Below are positions 17,335 to 25,393 of a DNA stretch of 64,000 bases, in pieces. The stretch's first letter is position 1. Every line of letters starts with the position of its first letter. The notes below the pieces were generated by a model. It saw nothing but the letters and a program-made list of their open reading frames with translations, was not told the DNA's origin and ran no database searches. Origin of the DNA: Kineosporia rhizophila (GTDB lineage: Bacteria; Actinomycetota; Actinomycetes; Actinomycetales; Kineosporiaceae); NCBI RefSeq assembly GCF_021277265.1, contig NZ_JAJSOH010000017.1:124001-188000 (forward strand), read 5' to 3'. The translations under genes were made by a program, and so were the position numbers.

Positions 17335-18413
17335 CCCCGAACTCCTCCAGCGGGCCCGGCCGCCGGCCGGGCCGGAGTTCCTCGCCGCGCGCGGCGACCG
17401 GGCGTAGCGCTGCCCCCCGACGCAAACCGGGCGGGCCGTCGTCCTCAGGCAAGAGCACCGGCAAACCGGCGGCCAAGGCACCCCGGCCGACCGAACGCAA
17501 ACCCGAGCGTCAGCCTGAGCGCAAGGGTGGGCGCAAGCCCACGGCCAAGGTGGGACGGCCGGTCTCGGCCAGCCACTCCACCGGGCTGCTGCCGCAGTAC
17601 GCCCCCGCGCGCACCCGTCCGGTGGTGTCCCAGACCTCCGCCCAGCGGTTCGCGGCGAAGGTCCGGGCCCGCCGGCGGCGCCGTGTCCTGATCACCACCA
17701 GCATCGTGCTGGTGCTCCTGGCCGGCGGTTGGGGGGCGATCTTCTCTCCCTGGGCCACGGTCGAGCAGGTGGAGATCGCCGGACTGGACCGGGTGAAGGA
17801 GACCGACGTACGCGCGGCTGCCGAGACCGAGCTCGGCCACTCGCTGCTGCTGGCCCGCACGGCCGAGGTCGGGGGCCGGGTGGAACAACTGCGCCTGGTC
17901 AAGAACGTGCAGGTGAGCCGGGCCTGGCCGGGCACCCTGCGGGTCGAGGTGACCGAACGCGAACCGGTGGCCGCGCTGCCGTCCAGCCGGGTGGCGGGCA
18001 ACTCCACCTCCGGCACCGGACGCGGCGAGATGCTGATGGTCCAGCTGGTCGACGACGAGGGCGTGGTCGTGGAGACCCGCCCGGCCCGGAGCACCCCGAA
18101 GGGACTGCCCCGGATCGACGTCGCGCTGGGCCAGAAGCAGAGTGTCGAGAACCTGCGGGCGACCCTGGCGGTCCGGAACGGCCTGCCGAAGAACCTGGAC
18201 GACCGGCTGACCGCGATCGGTACCAGCTCTCCGGACGGGATCTGGCTGAAGCTGGCCGCCCCGCTGAAGAACGCGCCCAAGCGCACGGTGCTGGTGCAGT
18301 GGGGCGACTCGGAGAACGGTGCGCAGAAGGCCGAGGTCCTCACCGCGCTGCTGCGGCAGAAGGCCCGGACCTACGACGTACGGGCTCCGGAGATGCCGTC
18401 CATCGCCTCGTGA
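17331..18413 (+). CDS. ftsQ: Cell division protein FtsQ
   Basis: 360 residues. A basic Pro/Lys/Arg-rich cytoplasmic tail of about 120 residues leads to one membrane helix (about 122-140) and then a POTRA domain (VEQVEIAGLDRVKETDVRAAA, followed by VKNVQVSRAWPGTLRVEVTEREPVA). FtsQ links early and late divisome proteins through FtsL and FtsB. ATG 17331 overlaps the murC stop. The cytoplasmic tail is longer than in model species. Confidence 0.93.
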   Translation: MTPNSSSGPGRRPGRSSSPRAATGRSAAPRRKPGGPSSSGKSTGKPAAKAPRPTERKPERQPERKGGRKPTAKVGRPVSASHSTGLLPQYAPARTRPVVSQTSAQRFAAKVRARRRRRVLITTSIVLVLLAGGWGAIFSPWATVEQVEIAGLDRVKETDVRAAAETELGHSLLLARTAEVGGRVEQLRLVKNVQVSRAWPGTLRVEVTEREPVAALPSSRVAGNSTSGTGRGEMLMVQLVDDEGVVVETRPARSTPKGLPRIDVALGQKQSVENLRATLAVRNGLPKNLDDRLTAIGTSSPDGIWLKLAAPLKNAPKRTVLVQWGDSENGAQKAEVLTALLRQKARTYDVRAPEMPSIAS

Positions 18414-18537
18414 GCGGGCCGTTCGGCCCGCCGATCGGCAGGGGGATCGAGACGGCCGGGCGACACACCGCAGCGGTCGTTGAAAGGCCCCGGGTGGACA
18501 CCTACGTTCGCTTATCAGGACAGGCTGACATAACTAT

Positions 18538-18556
18538 AACCCTCCAGTTGAGGGTT
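18538..18556 (+). promoter_or_regulatory. AT-rich ftsZ upstream region with small hairpin
   Basis: AACCCTC and GAGGGTT form a perfect 7-bp stem with a 5-nt loop, directly after the AT-rich TAACTATAAC, which is the most promoter-like stretch between ftsQ and ftsZ. Either a promoter plus 5' stem or an operator is possible. Confidence 0.4.
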
Positions 18557-18593
18557 AGGATCTAAGGATCCGGCGAGCGAGAGGCACCCCGAC

Positions 18594-20039
18594 GTGGCAG
18601 CTCCGCAGAACTACCTCGCGGTCATCAAGGTTGTAGGTATCGGTGGCGGCGGCGTCAACGCAGTCAACCGGATGATCGAGGTCGGACTCAAGGGCGTCGA
18701 GTTCATCGCGATCAACACCGACGCCCAGGCGCTGCTGATGAGCGACGCCGACGTGAAGCTCGACGTCGGCCGCGAGCTCACCCGCGGCCTCGGCGCCGGC
18801 GCCGATCCGGAGGTCGGCCGCAAGGCCGCCGAGGACCACGCCGAAGAGATCGAAGAAGTGATCAAGGGCGCCGACATGGTCTTCGTGACCGCCGGCGAGG
18901 GCGGTGGCACCGGAACCGGTGGCGCGCCCGTGGTCGCCCGGATCGCCCGGTCGCTCGGCGCCCTCACCATCGGTGTGGTCACCCGGCCGTTCACCTTCGA
19001 GGGCCGGCGCCGCTCGACCCAGGCCGACTCGGGGATCACCTCCCTGCGCGAAGAGGTCGACACCCTCATCACCATCCCGAACGACCGGCTGCTGTCGATC
19101 AGCGACCGCCACGTCAGCGTGCTCGACGCCTTCCGCTCGGCCGACCAGGTGCTGCTGTCCGGTGTCCAGGGCATCACCGACCTGATCACCACCCCGGGCC
19201 TGATCAACCTCGACTTCGCCGACGTGAAGTCGGTGATGCAGGGCGCCGGCTCGGCGCTGATGGGGATCGGCTCGGCGCGGGGTGAGGACCGGGCGATCCA
19301 GGCCGCCGAGACGGCGATCTCCTCGCCGCTGCTGGAAGCCAGCGTCGACGGTGCCCACGGGGTGCTGCTGTCCATCCAGGGTGGCTCCGACCTGGGTCTC
19401 TTCGAGATCAACGAGGCCGCACGGCTGGTCCAGGAGGCCGCCCACCCGGAGGCCAACATCATCTTCGGTGCGGTGATCGACGACGCCCTCGGCGACGAGG
19501 TCCGGGTCACCGTGATCGCGGCCGGCTTCGACGGCGGCAGCCCGGTGAAGCGGGCCGACCAGAACGCGCTCGGCCAGGTCAGCGGGCGGCAGCAGTTACC
19601 GCCCTCGTCCAGTCAGGCGCGTCCGGCCCACGTGCAGGCGGCCACCCCGCTTCCGGCCAGTGCCCAGCAGAACCAGTACGGCCAGCACGCGCAGCAGTCG
19701 GCCGGGCCGATCCCGCAGCAGCAGCCGGTCACCGCGCCGGTGCCGATCCCCGCCGTCAGCGCGCAGCTGAACAGCAACGGGTACGCGCAGTCGGGATCGC
19801 ACGGGTATGCCCAGCCCACCCCGCTGAACCCGCCGGCGCCGGTCGAGCCGGAGCCGGAGAGCTGGCGGCAGCACGCCGAGCAGGGCACCGGTGAGCAGAA
19901 CACCTACACCGAACTGCCGAAGGACCCGACGCCGACCCCGCCGCGGGTCATCGAGGTCAACGACCCCCGTCCGGCCCGTACTCCCCGGCCGATCGTGCTC
20001 GACGACGACGACCTCGACGTGCCGGACTTCCTCAAGTAA
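18594..20039 (+). CDS. ftsZ: Cell division protein FtsZ
   Basis: 481 residues, tubulin-like GTPase that forms the Z-ring. Motifs: GIGGGGVNAVNRM near residue 14-26, the tubulin signature GGGTGTGGAPVVA near 101-113, and NLDFADVKSVM (T7 loop) near 204-214. The GTPase core ends near residue 315. A Gln/Pro-rich linker of about 150 residues follows, and then the conserved C-terminal peptide DDDDLDVPDFLK that binds SepF and other partners. The start is GTG 18594 with GAGAGG 10 nt upstream. A 180-bp gap from ftsQ suggests its own promoter. Confidence 0.97.
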   Translation: MAAPQNYLAVIKVVGIGGGGVNAVNRMIEVGLKGVEFIAINTDAQALLMSDADVKLDVGRELTRGLGAGADPEVGRKAAEDHAEEIEEVIKGADMVFVTAGEGGGTGTGGAPVVARIARSLGALTIGVVTRPFTFEGRRRSTQADSGITSLREEVDTLITIPNDRLLSISDRHVSVLDAFRSADQVLLSGVQGITDLITTPGLINLDFADVKSVMQGAGSALMGIGSARGEDRAIQAAETAISSPLLEASVDGAHGVLLSIQGGSDLGLFEINEAARLVQEAAHPEANIIFGAVIDDALGDEVRVTVIAAGFDGGSPVKRADQNALGQVSGRQQLPPSSSQARPAHVQAATPLPASAQQNQYGQHAQQSAGPIPQQQPVTAPVPIPAVSAQLNSNGYAQSGSHGYAQPTPLNPPAPVEPEPESWRQHAEQGTGEQNTYTELPKDPTPTPPRVIEVNDPRPARTPRPIVLDDDDLDVPDFLK

Positions 20040-20048
20040 CTTTCGCGG

Positions 20049-20741
20049 GTGCATCGCGAAGAAGAACTGAGCGCCGGGCTCTCGAAGGTCCAGGCGCAGG
20101 TGGCGGCGGCGTGTGCGGAGGCGGGGCGTGACCCCGCGGAGGTGACACTCGTCGTCGTCACCAAGACGTACCCGGCCAGCGATGTCAGGCAGCTGGCCGG
20201 TCTCGGGGTCCGGGACGTCGGCGAGAGCCGCGACCAGGAGGCCTCGGCCAAGGTCGGCGAGCTGGCCGACCTGGATCTGACCTGGCACTTCATCGGCCGG
20301 TTGCAGAGCAACAAGGCCCGGGCGGTCGGCCGGTACGCGCGCGTCGTGCACTCGGTGGACCGCCCTTCGCTGATTCCGGGCCTGGAACGCGGCGCGGGCG
20401 AGGCCGGTCACAAGGTGAGCTGTTTCATCCAGCTGAGTCTGGACGGCGACCCGGCCCGTGGTGGTGTGGTGGCCGCGGACGTGGCGGCGCTGGCCGACGA
20501 GATCGTCGGGGCCGATCACCTTGAGTTAGCGGGCCTGATGGCCGTGGCGCCTGTGACGTGGGACCCAGATCGGGCCTTTTCTGAACTTTTGCGCTCCTCG
20601 CTGCATCTACAGAACAAGCACCCGGGAGCGGCTGCCATTTCGGGTGGCATGAGCGGGGATTTTGTGCAAGCGCTGCGTCACGGAGCAACTCATCTGCGTG
20701 TCGGAAGCGCGGTCCTCGGTCAGAGGCCGCCCCTCGGGTAG
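20049..20741 (+). CDS. YggS-family pyridoxal-phosphate protein
   Basis: 230 residues. The alanine-racemase-like N-terminal barrel carries the PLP-binding Lys in VVTKTYP near residue 38, then HFIGRLQSNKAR and the C-terminal SGGMSGDFVQALRHGATHLRVGSAVLG. The family takes part in vitamin B6 homeostasis rather than in a known catalytic reaction. It lies between ftsZ and sepF, 9 bp after ftsZ, as in many Gram-positives. The laccase-domain gene (pgeF/ylmD) often found between ftsZ and this gene is absent. Confidence 0.92.
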   Translation: MHREEELSAGLSKVQAQVAAACAEAGRDPAEVTLVVVTKTYPASDVRQLAGLGVRDVGESRDQEASAKVGELADLDLTWHFIGRLQSNKARAVGRYARVVHSVDRPSLIPGLERGAGEAGHKVSCFIQLSLDGDPARGGVVAADVAALADEIVGADHLELAGLMAVAPVTWDPDRAFSELLRSSLHLQNKHPGAAAISGGMSGDFVQALRHGATHLRVGSAVLGQRPPLG

Positions 20742-20777
20742 CTTCGTCGCAGGGTGAGCGAACATGCGGAGGTTTCG

Positions 20778-21275
20778 ATGAGCGGCGCACTGCGCAAGAC
20801 CATGGTGTACCTGGGCCTTGCCGAGGACGACGACCGCTACTCGGCGTACGACGAGTACGAGGACGAGGACTTCGATCCGGTCGTGGACGACGAAGAAGAG
20901 CGCGAAGAGCCCCGCCGGGCCCCGGTCACCCCGATCGGCCGCGCCCAGGGGACGGGGAACATCGCCCGGGTGGTCGCGCACCCCTCGGCCGAGATCCACC
21001 GGATCACCACGATCCATCCCCGGACCTACAACGAGGCCAAGACCATCGGCGAGAGCTTCCGCTCCGGCACTCCGGTGATCATGAACCTGACGGACATGGA
21101 CGACTCCGACGCCAAGCGTCTGGTCGACTTCTCCGCCGGTCTGGTCTTCGGTCTCCACGGGTCGATCGAGAAGGTGACCGGCAAGGTCTTCCTCCTGTCA
21201 CCGGCGAACGTCGAGGTGGCGACCCCGGAGAAGGTCCGGCCGGCCGAGCGCTCGGCCTTCTTCAACCAGTCCTGA
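20778..21275 (+). CDS. sepF: Cell division protein SepF
   Basis: 165 residues. The start is ATG 20778, with GGAGG 5 nt upstream; a GTG at 20754 would add eight residues. The N-terminal amphipathic helix MSGALRKTMVYLGL is the membrane anchor. An acidic linker (about 15-55) precedes the SepF core (RTYNEAKTIGESFRSGTPVIMNL to VDFSAGLVFGLHGSIEKVTGKVFLLSP). SepF tethers FtsZ to the membrane in actinobacteria, which lack FtsA. Confidence 0.95.
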   Translation: MSGALRKTMVYLGLAEDDDRYSAYDEYEDEDFDPVVDDEEEREEPRRAPVTPIGRAQGTGNIARVVAHPSAEIHRITTIHPRTYNEAKTIGESFRSGTPVIMNLTDMDDSDAKRLVDFSAGLVFGLHGSIEKVTGKVFLLSPANVEVATPEKVRPAERSAFFNQS

Positions 21276-21306
21276 ACCGGTCCGGACTCGAGGTCCGGGC
21301 CGGTTC
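21274..21306 (+). terminator. Terminator after sepF
   Basis: 14-bp arms (21274-21287 and 21293-21306, one G-T pair) with loop TCGAG begin within the sepF stop codon region. No long T-run follows, as is common in GC-rich actinobacteria. Confidence 0.7.
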
Positions 21307-21752
21307 GGCTTCTCCTGCACTCCCGTAGCACCTGCTGGTGGCGGGCGCGGGTGCTCCTCATGACGTGTGCCTGGGCGATCAGGTGCGCCCGGATCTGGAC
21401 GCTGCTGCCCTCAGGGGCAGTTCGTGCTCCGGCGGGTGAGCCGTGTGCCTGTTCGTACCGCTGCGCTCAGCTTCGTAGAGCCGGACGGGCGAGGGTGGGC
21501 ACCGCACGGCGGGCCGGTGCGTTGTACCGGCTGATGCAGAAGGACGACGGTTGCCACCAGAATCCGGCCGATCCGGCCGGGTGGGCGGGCAACATGGATC
21601 ATCCTAGGCGATCCGGGCGGATACATCGATGCCCGGTTCGCTACCGTGAACGCCGTTCGACTGCAGCCGTCCCCCTGCGGCCGGCCCGCACCGCGTGAAG
21701 CGGCCCGGGCCGGACCGTTCCGAATCTGAGTGCAAGCGGAGTCGTAACCGTC
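21307..21752. other. Intergenic region sepF to yggT
   Basis: About 445 bp with no supported gene, repeat or clear promoter. TACCGT near 21642 could be a -10 box. Confidence 0.5.
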
Positions 21753-22034
21753 GTGGACGTGATCAGGTACCTGCTCTATTACGTCGTCTTCCTGTTCTTC
21801 ATCATCCTGATCGGCCGGCTGGTGATCGACTGGATCCAGGTCTTCGCCCGCGACTGGCGCCCCCGGGGCGTGGTGCTGGTGATCGCCGAGGGCATCTACT
21901 CGGGCACCGACCCGCCGCTGAAGGCCCTGCGCCGGCTGCTCCCGCCGCTGCGCATCGGGGCGATCCAGCTGGACCTGGCCTTCATCGTGTTGTTCCTCAT
22001 AGTGAGCATCCTGATGCAGGTGCTGCGCCCGTAG
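21753..22034 (+). CDS. YggT-family membrane protein
   Basis: 93 residues with two membrane helices (about 5-27 and 70-91) around a short basic cytoplasmic loop. The conserved YggT features WIQVFARDW, the GTDPPLKALRRLLPPLRIG segment and LDLAFIVLFLIV are present. The family is found beside sepF and divIVA in most Gram-positives and is thought to serve division or osmotic tolerance. The start is GTG 21753; CGGAG lies about 12 nt upstream. Confidence 0.88.
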   Translation: MDVIRYLLYYVVFLFFIILIGRLVIDWIQVFARDWRPRGVVLVIAEGIYSGTDPPLKALRRLLPPLRIGAIQLDLAFIVLFLIVSILMQVLRP

Positions 22035-22145
22035 ACCCAATGGGCGTATGCCGCACCTTTGGGTGACAGAGTGTGCGTGACACGTGACGGTCCGTTGCTC
22101 CAGAAGTGGTCTTCTACCCCGACCTTGTGTAGCGTCAGCTTCCGG

Positions 22146-22151
22146 TACGGT
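22146..22151 (+). promoter_or_regulatory. Candidate divIVA promoter
   Basis: TACGGT (22146-22151), with TTGTGT at 22125-22130 and 15 bp between them. This would give a leader of about 47 nt before divIVA. Confidence 0.35.
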
Positions 22152-22204
22152 GGCGTAGCAGCGGCTCCGCACTTCCGATTGAGTGACCAACGCGAGGTGA
22201 CCAG

Positions 22205-22975
22205 ATGGCGTTGACGCCCGAAGACGTTGTTAACAAGCGCTTCCAGGCGACGAAGTTCCGTGAGGGCTACGACCAGGACGAGGTTGACGACTTCCTGGAC
22301 GAGGTCGTCAACGAACTCCGTCGCCTCGGTGAGGAGAACGAGGAGCTGCGCGGCAAGCTGAGCTCGTGCGAGCGACGCGTCGGCGAGCTGTCCCGCGCCA
22401 ACGTCGCCCGCGAGTCGGCGCCGGAGCCGGCCCCCGCTCCGATGCCGACCCCGCCCCCGCCGCCCGTTCCGCAGCCGGTGGCCGCGGTCGTGCCGGAGCC
22501 GGTCCGGGTGCCCGCCGTCATGGAGTCGTCCTCGCAGGGCCCCGAGGCCGCGGCCGGCATGCTGGCCCTGGCCCAGAAGCTGCACGACGAGTACGTGCGC
22601 AACGGTGAGCAGACCCGCGACCGCATCGTCGGCGAGGCGCGCGAGCACTCCACCCGGCTCATCCGTGAGGCCGAGGAGAAGCAGCGTCAGACCCTCGGTT
22701 CGCTGGAGCAGGAGCGTTCGCTGCTCGAGCGCAAGATCGACGAGCTGCGCGCCTTCGAGCGCGAGTACCGCAGCCGCCTGAAGTCCTACCTCGAGGGCCA
22801 GCTGCGTGAGCTGGAGTCCAAGGCCGCCGTCGTGCCCACCCGGGGCCCGCAGCAGCCGCAGTCCCAGCCGGCCGGTGTCGGTGCTGCTCCGTACGGAGCG
22901 CCCCTGCCGACGCGGGGTGGCTACGACTCGGGTTCCGACGCCCCGGCCCAGTACCCCTTCGGCGGCCAGAACTGA
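22205..22975 (+). CDS. divIVA: Polar growth/septum-site protein DivIVA (Wag31)
   Basis: 256 residues. The N-terminal membrane-binding domain starts LTPEDVVNKRFQATKFREGYDQDEVDDFLDEV and is followed by a coiled coil. A Pro/Ala-rich spacer (about 75-115) precedes a second, longer coiled coil (about 118-205). The C-terminal tail is disordered. In actinobacteria this protein marks cell poles and directs wall synthesis. The start ATG 22205 has GAGGTGA 5 nt upstream. Confidence 0.95.
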   Translation: MALTPEDVVNKRFQATKFREGYDQDEVDDFLDEVVNELRRLGEENEELRGKLSSCERRVGELSRANVARESAPEPAPAPMPTPPPPPVPQPVAAVVPEPVRVPAVMESSSQGPEAAAGMLALAQKLHDEYVRNGEQTRDRIVGEAREHSTRLIREAEEKQRQTLGSLEQERSLLERKIDELRAFEREYRSRLKSYLEGQLRELESKAAVVPTRGPQQPQSQPAGVGAAPYGAPLPTRGGYDSGSDAPAQYPFGGQN

Positions 22976-22979
22976 ACAT

Positions 22980-23002
22980 TGGCTAGCCCGGGCGGCTAGC
23001 CA
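22980..23002 (+). terminator. Hairpin after divIVA
   Basis: TGGCTAGCC and GGCTAGCCA pair perfectly around CGGGC, 5 bp after the divIVA stop. Confidence 0.65.
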
Positions 23003-23060
23003 GTCCGGCTCGGCGGGTTCAGACTTGTCTGAATCTGCCGTCAGCCGTTTTGCGCAGCGT

Positions 23061-23084
23061 CGCCAGGTCTCGCGTGACCTGGCG
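23061..23084 (+). promoter_or_regulatory. Hairpin in leader of the zinc-finger gene
   Basis: CGCCAGGTC and GACCTGGCG form a perfect 9-bp stem with a 6-nt loop, ending 31 bp before the start codon at 23116. It may be a second terminator or a leader structure. Confidence 0.4.
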
Positions 23085-23115
23085 CCGCTGCGCGCTGTGT
23101 AGGGGGGACCTCGAC

Positions 23116-23511
23116 GTGCCACGGACCGACCGCAAGAGTGCTGCCACCACGACCACCGAGGGTGCCTTCGAGGGCATCCGGGCCGAGCTGAACACCGAGC
23201 TGGTGCGGCTGCGGGGAGAGCGGGAGGCGGTGCTGGCCGGTCTGGCCGAGGTGATCCGCGACAGTCAGGCCGGTTCCGGTGACGACCCGGCCGACTCCAG
23301 CGGCAAGACCTTCGAGCGGGAGCACGAGCAGGCGCTGCTGACCCGGGTGGACGAGGCGATCCTGGCTACCGAGGAGGCGATCGGGCGGATCGACGCGGGC
23401 ACCTACGGCGTGTGCGAGAGCTGTGGTGAGCCGATCGCGCTCCCGCGGCTGGAGGCCTTCCCCCGGGCGGCGCTGTGCGTTTCGTGCAAGCAGCGGCAGG
23501 AACGGCGGTAG
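23116..23511 (+). CDS. DksA/TraR-family zinc-finger protein
   Basis: 131 residues. The C-terminal C4 zinc finger reads CESCGEPI, then CVSCKQRQ, after a helical hairpin region (LRGEREAVLAGLAEVI and LLTRVDEAILATEEAIGRIDAGTYGV). Start GTG 23116 is chosen because AGGGGGG stands 8 nt upstream; a longer frame from 23050 would run through the hairpin. DksA-like proteins bind RNA polymerase, but the acidic coiled-coil tip of true DksA is not evident, so the function is open. The place between divIVA and lspA is common in actinobacteria. Confidence 0.88.
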   Translation: MPRTDRKSAATTTTEGAFEGIRAELNTELVRLRGEREAVLAGLAEVIRDSQAGSGDDPADSSGKTFEREHEQALLTRVDEAILATEEAIGRIDAGTYGVCESCGEPIALPRLEAFPRAALCVSCKQRQERR

Positions 23512-23551
23512 GTGCGGAGGTGCATGCCAGTCATGGCACCCTATGAGGACG

Positions 23552-24169
23552 ATGACTGAGCCCACCCCGCCCACCCAGACGCCGGTGTCCTCGCAGGACG
23601 CCGGTGGCCCGCCCGCGCCGTCGGCCCGCCGCCGGGCCTACTCCGCCGCCGTGCCACTGATCGCCCTGGTCGTCCTCGGGCTGGACCAGCTCACCAAGTA
23701 CATCGCGGTGCAGGAGCTGACCGGCCGCGGCCGGGTCGACGTCCTCGGCGACGTGTTCGGCTTCTACCTGATCCGCAACCCGGGGGCCGCGTTCTCGCTG
23801 GCCACCGGAGCCACCTGGATCTTCTCGGTGGTGGCGGTCGCGGTGGCGATCTTCATCATCCGGATGTCCCGCACCCTGGGGCACTGGGGCTGGGCGATCG
23901 CCCTGGGCCTGCTCCTGGGCGGCGCGGTGGGCAACCTGACCGACCGGATCTTCCGTTCGCCGGGGGTGTTCCGCGGGCACGTGGTGGACTTCCTCGAGCT
24001 GCCGAACTGGCCGATCTTCAATCTGGCCGACTGCGCCATCACCTGCGCGGCGGTGCTGATCGCGGTGCTCAGCGTGATCGGTATCGGCCTGGACGGGCAG
24101 CGGGTCACCTCGGACAAGCCGGCGGACGGCTCGGCGGACGAGGGCACCGAGAAGAGCGACGATGCCTGA
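23552..24169 (+). CDS. lspA: Lipoprotein signal peptidase LspA
   Basis: 205 residues from ATG 23552 (ATG 23543 is also possible). It is a membrane aspartyl protease that cleaves prolipoprotein signal peptides. Four membrane helices are present, along with the family motifs LDQLTKY, IRNPGAAFSLA, GGAVGNLTDR (first catalytic Asp) and VVDFLELPNWPIFNLAD (second catalytic Asp). The N- and C-terminal tails are polar and variable. The stop overlaps the next gene by 8 bp. Confidence 0.93.
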   Translation: MTEPTPPTQTPVSSQDAGGPPAPSARRRAYSAAVPLIALVVLGLDQLTKYIAVQELTGRGRVDVLGDVFGFYLIRNPGAAFSLATGATWIFSVVAVAVAIFIIRMSRTLGHWGWAIALGLLLGGAVGNLTDRIFRSPGVFRGHVVDFLELPNWPIFNLADCAITCAAVLIAVLSVIGIGLDGQRVTSDKPADGSADEGTEKSDDA

Positions 24170-25091
24170 GGTGCGCTCGATGCCGGTTCCCGACGGCCTG
24201 GCCGGGGAACGGCTGGACGCGGGACTGGCCCGGTTGTTCGGCCTTTCCCGTAACGCCGTCGCCGACCTGGCCACCGACGGGGCGGTGATGCTCGACGGCA
24301 CGGCCGTGGGCAAGTCCGAGCGGCTGCGGGCCGGGGCCTGGCTGGAGATCACGCTGCCCGGGCCCGAGCAGGACGAGCTGCCCCCGCCGGAGCCGGTGCC
24401 GGGCATGCGGATCGTGCACGACGACGACGACCTGGTGGTCATCGACAAGCCGGTCGGCGTGGCTGCCCATCCCAGCCCCGGCTGGACGGGCCCGACCGTG
24501 ACGCAGGGACTGGCCGCCGCGGGTTACTCCATCGCCACCTCCGGGGCGCCGGAGCGCCAGGGCATCGTGCACCGGCTCGACGCCGGCACCAGCGGCCTGA
24601 TGGTGGTGGCCAAGAGCGAGTACGCGTACTCGGTGCTGAAGCAGGCCTTCCGCGACCGCACGGTCGAGAAGACGTACCACGCCGTGGTCCAGGGCCACCC
24701 CGACCCGTTGCGCGGCACCATCGACGCGCCGATCGGCCGGCATCCGCGGCAGGACTACAAGTGGGCGGTGGTGACCGGGGGCAAGCCGAGCATCACCCAC
24801 TACGAGACGGTCGAGGCCTTCCGGGCCGCCTCGCTGGTCGAGGTGCACCTGGAGACCGGGCGCACGCACCAGATCCGGGTGCACTTCTCCACCCTGCGCC
24901 ACCCCTGCGTGGGCGACCCGATGTACGGCTCGGACCCGACCCTGTCGGCCCGGCTCGGACTGAGCCGGCAGTGGCTGCACGCGGTGAAGCTGGGCTTCGA
25001 GCACCCGGGCTCGGGGGAGTGGGCGGAGTTCGCCAGCAACTACCCCGAAGACCTGGCCGTCGCCCTGGAGCGGTTGCGCGACCAGGGCTGA
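24162..25091 (+). CDS. RluD-type rRNA pseudouridine synthase
   Basis: 309 residues. An N-terminal S4-like RNA-binding region (GERLDAGLARLFGLSRNAVADL) precedes the RluA-family catalytic domain with VIDKPVGVAAHPSPGW, HRLDAGTSGLMVVAK (catalytic Asp) and LETGRTHQIRVHFS. It isomerises specific uridines in 23S rRNA. It is coupled to lspA by an 8-bp overlap, as in many bacteria where the pair is conserved. Confidence 0.93.
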   Translation: MPEVRSMPVPDGLAGERLDAGLARLFGLSRNAVADLATDGAVMLDGTAVGKSERLRAGAWLEITLPGPEQDELPPPEPVPGMRIVHDDDDLVVIDKPVGVAAHPSPGWTGPTVTQGLAAAGYSIATSGAPERQGIVHRLDAGTSGLMVVAKSEYAYSVLKQAFRDRTVEKTYHAVVQGHPDPLRGTIDAPIGRHPRQDYKWAVVTGGKPSITHYETVEAFRAASLVEVHLETGRTHQIRVHFSTLRHPCVGDPMYGSDPTLSARLGLSRQWLHAVKLGFEHPGSGEWAEFASNYPEDLAVALERLRDQG

Positions 25092-25124
25092 GCCCGGGCC
25101 CCTTCGCCCGTGATCGACGCCCTT

Positions 25125-25150
25125 CGTCCTCGGCCGTTCGGCCGAGGACG
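25125..25150 (+). terminator. Terminator after the pseudouridine synthase gene
   Basis: 12-bp perfect arms CGTCCTCGGCCG and CGGCCGAGGACG around TT, 34 bp after the stop. Confidence 0.75.
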
Positions 25151-25235
25151 GGCCCGGGTCACGGATCCGTGCTCAACACGCCGGGTCCACCGGGCCCGTC
25201 GTCCGGGTCTGCCGGATTCTGTCGGACCCGGCACT

Positions 25236-25241
25236 TAGACT
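25236..25241 (+). promoter_or_regulatory. -10 box of dnaE
   Basis: TAGACT within GCACTTAGACTGACTGCCG. The same stretch, with one change, stands before hisD at 31063. No start codon follows at the usual 7-nt distance here, so dnaE would have a leader of about 145 nt. Confidence 0.5.
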
Positions 25242-25393
25242 GACTGCCGATCCACCCGCACCAGACCTCACCGGCCGCCTCGGCGGCGGGTGCCCCTTCC
25301 CGGTCGCAGTGCTGGTGTCCGTCCTGGTCCCCGACCAGCCGCTGTGCCCGGGAGTTCTCTCGTGGCGCCCGGCCGACCGCTTGGAGGCGCCCC

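Larger units (their letters stand above)
25092..25393. other. Intergenic region before dnaE
   Basis: Holds the terminator of the lspA operon (25125-25150), a TAGACT promoter box (25236) and an inferred dnaE leader of about 145 nt ending in TTGGAGG. No gene is seen. Confidence 0.6.
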
